A model generated the notes under the pieces. The model did no database searches. It saw only the letters and a list, made by a program, of their open reading frames with translations, and had not been told where the DNA came from. Made by a program: the position numbers and the translations under genes. From positions 246,397,644-246,461,643 of the forward strand of contig JAVMKO010000001.1 of NCBI GenBank assembly GCA_032164245.1: a stretch of DNA of 64,000 nucleotides, read 5' to 3'. How positions within the stretch are numbered: position 1 is the first letter of the stretch; every line of letters starts with the position of its first letter. Shown here in pieces: positions 54,585 through 64,000 of this stretch. This stretch comes from Sternotherus odoratus. Lineage: Eukaryota > Chordata > Testudines > Kinosternidae.

Positions 54585-55821
54585 AGCTCCTGCCCAACAT
54601 CTGTAGAGCAATTTTTAGCCCCCCCCCCCCCCAAGCTCAAGCCCATTATCTATTTAGTTTATACAACTTTCAGCACAAGGACTGTCCCTTCCCATGTGTT
54701 TTGGTACCTAATAAAATGGAGTCCAGTCTGAGTGGTAGTGCAATACAAATGATAATATGTATATTTATTAGCTTCACTGGGAACAGGAACAGACCTTCTG
54801 CTAGATTGCATCTAGAATAATAGCCATTAAAATGTCAATATTTGGCAAGAGATAGCACATAAAAGCCACAGTTATTCTAGAATCAAGGTCTATGGCAAAT
54901 CTGATATCTCTGTATGGCAAATATCATCTATGTACCACTGTGTACATAATACAGTGGCTGAGCCCACACACTGAACCTGGCTGAGTGGTGTTGTATGCTA
55001 ACTTCGCATTCCCCCAACTCCAAGGCTTTGCAGGCCAGTTAATTTCTAGTTTCTAAATATTACTCTCCTGTATCTAGAAAGTGCTATTTATCTCTACTCT
55101 TTGTCTGTCCTTCTAGCTACCATCTGCCTGGGTATTGTTTTGCTTCCAAGACAAAGGATAAACAAATTATATTGTTTCTTCCACAACAGTTGTTTACATG
55201 GGTTGATGTTCTAAAGTTGAACACCGAGGCCCTTGTGACGTGCGCACTTACTGCCAAATCTCACTGAAAACTGAAACAAAATGAAATTTAAAAAAATCAC
55301 ATCCACCTTAAAATACATTTTGAGGTTCAGATCTTCAAAAAAAGGCTAGAGAGCCCTCTGCCTGTATGAATGCCATCAGTGGTCAACGTGCTCCCAATAT
55401 TCCCCACCCCCTCCCGAGTGGGTTGAGTGAGAGTGGGTGGGCAAGTACAGAGAATGGATGGAACTTTGCCACTGCCCCTTCATCGCCTCCAGCCCAGCAG
55501 TAGGTGTGGCTTTGAGCACATGTGGAGGATGTTGCAATTTGCTCTTGGTAAGACCAGCCCAGGAGAAAATTGCTACTCCCTCTACAGAGCCAGGAGAAAG
55601 CTCGGAGGAATTGTACAGAGATATACTTCATTCTATGTACTACTCCCAGGACAATGCAAATGTCCAGTGCCTCATGAACAAGATTTGTGGAAATCATACA
55701 GTTTAGCCCTAGATGTTCAAATCAGTATAATGTATACTCGCTTTGGAGTGGGAACCCCATCCTCATATATTTGTGCAATAAGGAGGCCCTGATATCAACT
55801 AGGACCGCTGAGTGCTATTGT
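54585..55821. other. Unannotated DNA
   Basis: A C run of about 12 lies near 54621. Overlapping frames at 55383-55792 have no recognised domain. No element termini. Confidence 0.45.
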
Positions 55822-55833
55822 AATATTGATGAA

Positions 55834-56050
55834 GTGACAAAGAGTCCTGTGGCACCTTAAAGACTAACTAAAGTATTGAAGCATAAGCTTTCGTGGGCTA
55901 ATACCCAATTCGTTGGATGCGCATCCGACGAAGTGTGTATTAGCCCATGAAAGCTTATGCTTCAATACTTTAGTTAGTCTTTAAGGTGCCACAAGACTCT
56001 TTATCACTTCTGCAATTGCAGACTAACATGGCTACCTCTCTGATTCTTGC
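55834..56050. mobile_element. PLE inverted unit, clearest copy, 12-bp TSD
   Basis: The left arm GTGACAAAGAGTCCTGTGGC is mirrored almost perfectly by the right arm, which reaches the matching point at 56007 and then carries a 43-nt extension ending CTACCTCTCTGATTCTTGC. The turn-round is GGATGC/GCATCC at 55915-55926, directly at the 5' side of both hairpins. AATATTGATGAA flanks both sides (55822-55833 and 56051-56062). Hairpin motifs lie at 55879-55920 (minus) and 55921-55962 (plus), with core words CCAACGA and CCGACGA. Confidence 0.88.
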
Positions 56051-56189
56051 AATATTGATGAATTGTACTGATTGTACTGTATTGATGAATTATAACTGCA
56101 CACTGAAAAATAATTGCCCAATTTCATTATTATAACTGTGCAATATTATGCAATGTAAATATGCAATACAAATATATGATGGATTGTAT

Positions 56190-56212
56190 TTATTTTATTT
56201 ATTATTATTACG

Positions 56213-56247
<35 letters not shown>

Positions 56248-56260
56248 TTATTATTATTCC
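56190..56260. repeat. (ATT)n microsatellite
   Basis: TTATTTATTATTATTA and then about 13 further ATT units with one CGG interruption. Confidence 0.95.
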
Positions 56261-56261
56261 A

Positions 56262-58894
56262 GTTCTCAATTTTTTAATTGGCTCCCAAATGGAAGCAATT
56301 GTAAAATCATCAAGATCAACATCTGCCCTGTGCTGACAGCCCTTTATTACTTCCTCCCCTCAATTTTAATGCTACCATGTGTTTTTGAGAAGATGTTTAC
56401 CTTTTTCTGACTTACAAACAGCTCAAATGTACATTTTGCCCTTTTCTTAAAATAAACAATTCAGGGTTTGTTTTTTCCCCTGTTTATTTACAGTCTGCAT
56501 GCAATGCTGCAAATTATGGCTTACAAATTGTTCACATTACCAATAGCAATTTCAGCTCTGTCACCAAATGTACATGTTCAGCCTCAAATTACAAATTCAT
56601 TACCTCCCATCATCTGGAAGGGTCACAAATTCAACACAAAAAGCCCCCAAAACAAAACAGCCCACACCCCGTATACTAGTTCCTTTTGGCAAATTGATTT
56701 GTGAAGCATAATCAAGAAGACTTTCACAAGATGCAAAAGGAGAGTTCCCTACTGAGATTATACTACTTAAAATGTAGCTCACCAAACTACTCCTGTCATC
56801 TAAATACACTACACTACACTTTTGATCCTCTTGGGATCATAGTACACTTTAGCCCAATGCTATTCTCTAGAACCCAGTATAACAGGACTGTAGAAGTAAA
56901 GAGTGTGAAGTAAAGAGTCCTCCATACTTTAGGTCCCCTTTACGCTACGTCCAACTGGTCAATGACCCAGTACCACGTGGCTAAGTAACAACATAATTAA
57001 ATCACATTGCCATCTTGCAATATAGATGAGACCTAATCATGGCTCTGTTCCTGCAAATGATAATGCATGGACTTTCTGCTGCACCAGCATGGAACTCTAT
57101 TGAAAGCAACAGACTAGGTGCAACAGCCAGACCATGTGCTGCTGTCAAACACAGGATCAGGGTTCATATGCCCTAAACCCATCTACAGATCTTAGACAAG
57201 ATTTGCCACAGTTCTTTTCCCGTACTGAGGTTTTAATGAATAATTCATTTTTCACTTCTTGTGAAGATTATAATACACCGTTAAACTGTTGCTGCTCTAT
57301 TTCACCCCATAAGAGGTTGCATGGATTAAGTGATGAAGTGACCTTGTTTATAGTCTGTATTAACGCTTCTAGAAAGAGAGAGACTAGGTGAAATCCTGGC
57401 CCCATTGAAGTCAATATCAAAACTTCCACCCGCTATGTACAGGTAAAATGATAATCATTAAAAATGTTATGATTATAACAATATTGATTATTATGAATCC
57501 TGAATTACTTATTTATTTGGCTTGAAGCCTAAGTAATGATATAGTAAAACTAAGTAGTTCAGAATTTACCTAAAAATAGTTATAAAAATGTAATAGCTTT
57601 CATTTACATATATCCTGTTTTGTTCATAACAACCACCTACTAGAAGAGGAAGGAGGGGAAAGCAACAATTTATATTCTTTCCTCTGCTTGGAGAGTGGAG
57701 GAGAATGAAACAGGGAGATTCACATATATGCATGTACACAGACAGATCATTGGGCCAATTTTCTTACCAGCAGACATTTGTTAACCAGACATTCACATTC
57801 TGGTTTGCAGTGTCTGAGAGTACACTCCTACAGGGACATTTTTAAAAGTCAAATAGGCCTGGTGGGCTTGCTGATAGCACTGAACACAACAGGCAGGAGA
57901 TCTTCAGTTTGGAATAACTCCAGACATTCTTCGCCATAGGACAAAGGAACGTAAGATTGCCACAATTAATAATTTCTACCCCTGGTGATATGTGGAATGA
58001 ATGAACAACAAATCATTTTTTCTCTTCTTCTTTGGTTGGTGTTTGGAGTACCAGTACCAGTACATAAGCTATTGCCAGTTTTATTAGTTTTGATTTAGCT
58101 TTTGTCCCACCACACACTGACAAATGTATACACCTTCCTCAGCTGTGCTTTCTGATGCTGGCTGTCACTGCGGAAGTATTTCCTGTTCACTGCAGTGTGA
58201 AGAACTAGGTGTGCTGCTTATCCAAAGATGTGGACGCTTCTGCCCCACAACACCCTAATTCTGCTAACCCTAATCACCTTGTCTATGGTACAGATAAGTG
58301 TTTACTTAAGTGTTACTCATTCTGTCCACAGTTTGCAGGAAGGGGTGTAGAATTTGCTCAGGTAGGGCACAGAAGAGTGAAACAGACATCTTTACCTCTT
58401 GACCCTTGTCCTCAACCATCCTGACATTTGAGTCCCCCTTTAAAATTTACTTCAACTGTAATTCATACAGAAAATTACCTTCTTAAAATGGCAAAACAAG
58501 TGATGACTTGAAACTGCCAAGATTACTGTTGCTGACCAGCTATAAATTGTGTACATTACTAGTCTATGGTACAATATCTTATTGTTATCTCTTCCTCTTG
58601 GAATCCCACACTTGGATATTTATCATCCATGTGCAGTGGACAATCTTATAGATTGTAAGGTCCTTAGAGCAGAGATTGCCATTTGCCTTATAGGCCAGAG
58701 CATGATATGCAGAATAACTCCTTACTTCATAAATGAGTTCAATGGGACCCTTTGTTCTGTAAAGTATGTATAGCAGGAGTCAACTGGCCTTATATTAATA
58801 ATGTCTAGCCTAAACTTGGCAGATGCCTCCAGGTCCTATGAAATATAAGTGGTAAAAAAAAAAAAAACACCTCACAGAAAGTCAGTGAGCTGTG
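56262..58894. other. Unannotated DNA
   Basis: No gene or element recognised over 2.6 kb. Short frames (up to 85 codons) have no recognised domains. An A run lies near 58853-58866. Confidence 0.5.
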
Positions 58895-59057
58895 TGCTCC
58901 TGAAATTCCAGGAATGCCCCTCTGCCCAGTACATTGGCCAATCCAGACAGTCTCTACGCAAAAGAATAAATGGACACAAATCAGACATCAAGCATTATAA
59001 CATCCAAAAACCAGAAGAAGAACGCTTCAGTCTCCATGGACACAAATTAAGCACAGC
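58895..59057 (+). pseudogene. PLE GIY-YIG endonuclease fragment
   Basis: The plus-strand frame reads ECPSAQYIGQSRQSLRKRIN, carrying the YIG motif and the conserved Arg, then GHKSDIKHYNIQKP and ERFSLHGHKL before it diverges and stops. This is the N-terminal half of the same PLE endonuclease found at 41610-41978, from a different subfamily. No RT and no terminal unit lie nearby, so it is an isolated relic. Confidence 0.8.
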
Positions 59058-59268
59058 CACATAAGTACAACTACTTTGTTTAATCAAACCTATGCATTTA
59101 TTAACATACATTTTTTAATGTTTATGTGCTTTTTCTGAAGAAATTGGTGCTGACTGTATTATCCTTCCTTTCTGTACAGAAGTGAGGTGACTTTCCCGTG
59201 GCTGAATGCTTACTCACATCTAAATGAACTCAACATAACTATGCAAGGAATTGTGATGAACACAGTAA

Positions 59269-59998
<730 letters not shown>

Positions 59999-61909
59999 TG
60001 TAATGGCTGCTCTAGAAGAACTTGCATGTTATGCATAGCAATGATATTGTCCAATATTTTTTTAGATCATCAGATGCTTTCCCCTAGTTTCAGAATGGCA
60101 GTGATCTTTTCATGTTGCCGTACCTTGGGCATTTGGCCAAAGGTGTGCCCATTGGTAAAGAAGCACATCAGCCTGTCGTGGCAATGCTGACCTATGTCAG
60201 AACACAAGGACAATGAATAAGATGACTCCATGGATAAAAATCACCATATTTATTCACTAAAAATATTCACTAATCACATTTTTAAATGAATCAGCCAAAT
60301 CCAGTACACTGAGATAATTAACCCGTTTATTAGGTGGTTAAAGGTACCAATTTGCAAACTTTGAAAACCACATCTTACAGAGGACTGGGCTCCAAAATAA
60401 ACAAAAAAATAAAAACATTAGAACACCTAGGAATGAAATAAATATCTCCAATTGTAATTAATGCATTTATTGAAAAGTAAAACTGAGGTTAACCCATCCC
60501 TACTATACTTCTTCCCAACAAAACAGCAAGAAGGCAAGACATAGCTTTGGATTTTTTTAAGCTGATTGACCTAATGATCGCTATTTCATTATTATTTCGG
60601 CTCAGAAGAATGTTCCTTATTTTGAAGCCTTTCCGGTTTAGAATCCAGAGGTCTAGAGGTCACTTTTGATGAAAGAATCTTTGAATATCCATTATCAGAA
60701 GACCCTGAAAAGATTAAAACTGTCATTTCCAAAAGTACATATTGACAGAAAACTGCTATTTTTTAGTCTAATTTTGTTTTGTGAAAGTATTTAATACCAC
60801 AATGTCCATCATGTAGGTATAGAAGGCCTAAATATGAATGATAATTTGAAAGCACTCAGTGTCAATATTTTTCACCTACCAATTACACGACATTGAAGGC
60901 ATGAGAAATGTCATATGTTCATATGTTGTTGTCATGCAGCAATACAAATCTGATGAGCACTTTATCCAGCATGCATTAATGTTTTCCTGTAGGAAATATT
61001 GCATATAACTGCTGTGATTATGCTGAATTAAAAATATTTAAGCAACATTTCCATCAAATATGAAACAACTTTAAAATGTAATATTTTAATTAGAACTGAA
61101 AATTAAAAGAAAAAACAGCTGTGATCCTTTAGTGTTGCTCATGCATGTATCTAGATTCTACCCTTATTATTTACGCACATTAATGGAGATTATATATATG
61201 AAATTTAAGAGACTCCCTCTACTATTAATCCAATCAATTTCTTTCTTTTTTGGCCAGGAAGAGAATTACAAGGTAAAGACCGGATTGTAACAACTTCATT
61301 CCTTTTGTCTTTTGTAGGCATAAACCAAATATGAAACCACCTGAAATAGAAGAACAAAAGCATGTCAGTCCTATGTGAAGTAAGAAAACAAAAGAATAGA
61401 TCTGAATTAAACAAATTAATCATTTATAACTATTTGAATAGAATCTCCACTTGGACTTGAAGGGTGGCTTAGCACACAGAAAGGCTAGAAGAGACTGTCG
61501 TGTCAAAGAAATATAATTTAATTCTCTCAATGCTGAAAATGGTCTGGAAAATTCTTAATTGAGGTAATAGAAGATTCACTTCAGATCATCTATGGGAAGG
61601 TGGCTAAATCTTTCAGATTATGTATCCCCGAGAAAGAAAAAAATCCGAAGTGAGAAATTCCAAGACCCCCAAAAGAGGACCCTACAAAACATAGAATTCA
61701 TTGGGGTCCAGTAAATGAATTGCTAGTAAATAATATACATATACTCTCATTATTATAGGGAGGGAATTTCAAAAGCACTCAGCACCTCCCATGGTTTCCT
61801 TTTTTGCTGCTGGGAATTGATCACTTTTGTACATCCACTCACTTCATTTAGGTTCCTAAATGAGAACTGAGCTGTGTTAAAAATCCAGCCATTTATTTGG
61901 GTTTCTGAG
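59999..61909. other. Unannotated AT-rich DNA
   Basis: No feature recognised. Frames are short and AT-biased. Confidence 0.5.
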
Positions 61910-61978
61910 GTTATGTCTGCACTGCACTATAAACCCAGAATCCGACCCATTCTTGAGCCTCAACCATCTTCTGCCTGC

Positions 61979-62248
61979 TGTGACAGACTGCTTTCTCACC
62001 CCTCCTCAGGAACAGGCAGGAAACCCTTCTTTTGCTCCAAACAGTGCTCTTTATTCCACAGTGCAGGCCCCACCACCAATATATACAGCTTTATACAGTT
62101 CAGTCCTTCAGTTTACAGCTCTACAGCTCCTAGCATACAACTCTATATAGTTCAGCTCTAAACACAGCTCTACAGTTTACAGTTCTACAGCTTACAGATC
62201 CGTCTCTCACTCCAGACCATGACCACGACGACGACGACGACGACGACG

Positions 62249-62280
<32 letters not shown>

Positions 62281-62488
62281 CACCACCACCATTAGCCACC
62301 CTGGGCTTCCTTCCTGGCAGCCTCTTATCCCCCTCAGGCTGCCGCCAGGTGCAACCCCTCCAGGCTAATTGCCCTGCAGCCCAGGTGGCTAATTAGCCTT
62401 CTCTGCAAGGGGAGGTTTGCAGGCTTCTGCTCCCTCTTAAAAGCCCCGCAGGGCTGGCTCAGGCACTCCTGGCCAGCACCCTGCCACA
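61979..62488 (-). mobile_element. Solo LTR, 510 bp, 4-bp TSD
   Basis: The ends TGTGACAG (61979-61986) and CTGCCACA (62481-62488) form a TG...CA inverted pair. CTGC flanks both sides (61975-61978 and 62489-62492), a 4-bp TSD as in gypsy-type elements. On the minus strand a TTTTAAG TATA-like box lies near 62440 and an AATAAA signal at about 62050-62055, some 70 bp from the 3' end, so the LTR is in minus orientation. No internal region remains. The 4-bp TSD is short evidence, but it agrees with the interrupted MITE. Confidence 0.75.
62218..62291. repeat. (GAC)n/(CCACGA)n/(CAC)n microsatellite in the LTR
   Basis: The run passes from GACGACGAC units through CCACGA hexamers to CACCACCAC. All three repeats are one base change apart, which suggests stepwise growth from one seed. 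Confidence 0.95.
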
Positions 62489-62620
62489 CTGCACACAAAT
62501 CTCTCTGACTCAGTCCTAGGAGCCTGCAAGGGTAGAGGGTTTGAACTTGGATCAAGCCAGGACCCATGGTTCAAGCCTATAGCTTTGCAGTGTGGGCATG
62601 CCCCCCGGTCTCGAGTCCTG

Positions 62621-64000
62621 GGCATCTACCAAAAGTATCCCACAATCCCATGCACCAACTTCCTTTGTCCTCTCTCTCCCAAGAATTACCAATTGATTCC
62701 AGGCAAATGGAAGCAAACTTCCTTGTTGTAGTTCAGTAGCTTGATGAGTGAGCACTAAACCCTTCCATTTTATTCTCATTGCCAAGTTGCAAAGACACCT
62801 TCTGAGAACCTTCTGCATTTGCAATGGACCAGAAGAAGTCCTTCGGAAAGTGCATTGCTTCATGGTCATGAGAGCACATCCAGATTTGGGTTATTGCTTG
62901 GTGCGAGGCCAACAAAGCAGTGGCTTTTAGTTAGAGACCCAGATTTGACCATTCAGACAAGCAGATAGTGAGGAACCTGTCAATGTTGGAAATTTACAGG
63001 ACAGGGAGCGGATTAAGTGTCTCAAGACCAACTACTAGGAAGCCAGAGACCAGAACTGTACCACAGATAACTCATCACCATCATGCTCATTTTATGATGA
63101 GTTTGACTGAGTGATGGGTATGGAGCTGAGTGCAGTGCACAATGATCAGGTATGACCACCTGTTGGCACCATGATCGGAGCCAGCAGCAGGTGCCAATGA
63201 GGCCAGCTAAAGTGACTCTGATGGTGACACTGGTTGCAGAGGAGTCTTTGCCACAGATCAGCTATAACATATCCCAGGGCTGTACTCAGAGGAGCTCTTT
63301 GATGACCATCCTGAGGAGTGGCTCACCGTGGAACCCAAACAGAAACAGAAGAGGCAGAAGCTACCATGGAGACTGGTAAGTTTCTGACACCATTTTAATG
63401 TTTATTAATATGAGAATGGGAGCAATGCAAAAGTTATTACAAGCCCCAGCAAGCAGTGTGTATACCTTATCAGTGATTGTATCCCAACACATTGGATCAT
63501 CCTGCTACCACCAACCATTTGGAATTCAAAATAGCAACCAGGAAATAGCTTTTTTCATGTGAAAGTTCTGAAACCAGTGCTTGTCATCTCAGGTCTGGAA
63601 GACAATGTGGTCTCACCACACTGTGCTTGTGATCTTGCTCACAAAGTGCCAGTCTAATTACGGGGAACTGACAGCTATACCAAGTATCATGAACAGCATC
63701 AGCCACTTAAGTCTGCTGTGTCTGTGTCCTCCTCCTCCTCCTTCTGCTCTTTCATGAGCTCTGTCAGGTATCCTTCATGCATCAGAAAACACTGCCAAAA
63801 TATCCACCATGGTATCACAGAAGCTCTATCCATTTCCTGAAATAGGAGTTAAAGCACGAGAAAAGTTATTTAAATGGTGCCTCCACCATTTTTGCCTCAT
63901 TTCACAATGAAAAAAAGAGCTAGAGCGGCTACATTTTGGGAGAGCTCTAGGAAGTCTGGGAAATTACTGGTTGGACTCAGGTCTGCATATTGCAGTGTGG
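62621..64000. other. Unannotated DNA, possibly decayed element-coding sequence
   Basis: The plus-strand frames at 62748-62930 and 63152-63379 are more GC-rich than usual for the window. The sequence also includes acidic/basic words like EELFDDHPEEWLTVEPKQKQ when read across frames near 63285-63345. This might be the DNA-binding accessory gene of a Harbinger element or a host exon relic; I cannot decide. A CTCCTCCTCC-rich run lies near 63730. The window ends without a terminus. Confidence 0.3.

Larger units (their letters stand above)
61910..62620. mobile_element. MITE interrupted by a solo LTR
   Basis: ATGTCTGCACTGCACTATAA at the left (61914 on) is mirrored by TATAGCTTTGCAGTGTGGGC at the right (about 62579-62598). 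AAACCCAGAATC pairs loosely with GGTTTGAAC words. The LTR 61979-62488 splits the element. The ends resemble Harbinger-type MITEs. Confidence 0.6.

Overview
The window looks like a gene-poor, AT-rich stretch of a reptile genome, most likely a turtle (Testudines). I found no host protein-coding gene, rRNA, intact tRNA or CRISPR array. Almost everything recognisable is transposable-element DNA, and the mix is the taxonomic evidence: several CR1 LINE subfamilies, a tRNA-headed SINE that borrows a CR1 3' tail, Penelope-like elements (PLEs) with a GIY-YIG domain, many hAT and PIF/Harbinger relics, and solo LTRs. A crocodilian is a weaker alternative. The unannotated gaps could be introns of a large gene or intergenic DNA; the window alone does not decide.

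Layout. 1-5.2 kb: a CR1 tail, unique AT-rich DNA and a hAT miniature element with a near-perfect 8-bp target-site duplication (TSD). 6-10.8 kb: a hAT transposase relic, an inverted PLE unit, an old CR1 carrying a hAT insertion, and a short PLE beside a tandem duplication. 11.3-14.1 kb: a probable solo LTR, then a young CR1 with an uninterrupted reverse transcriptase frame. 15.4-18.1 kb: a decayed Harbinger transposase followed by a 1.1-kb GC-rich unit encoding a proline-rich 12-residue repeat. 19-28.5 kb: a TA-flanked palindromic MITE, two older CR1s, more PLE, a 111-bp tandem array and a hAT element with a perfect TSD. 28.9-33.9 kb: the longest stretch with nothing recognised. 33.9-36.4 kb: a cluster of hAT miniature elements. 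37-42.5 kb: CR1 fragments, a PLE with GIY-YIG coding sequence, and a PLE nested inside it. 45.5-49.15 kb: the longest CR1 here (esterase-like, endonuclease and RT regions, two frameshifts), about 98 percent identical by eye to the 12-14 kb copy. 51-64 kb: hAT and Harbinger relics, a SINE, the clearest PLE inverted unit, a hAT transposase C-terminus and a solo LTR inside a MITE.

How the parts relate. CR1 supplies the retrotransposition machinery and the SINE carries a matching tail. The PLE copies share a hairpin whose conserved strands (CTGATGA...GAAA) resemble a hammerhead ribozyme core. Four copies are inverted units that turn round within or beside that hairpin and carry a 38-50 nt extension at one end only. 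This PLE set is the most interesting system in the window.
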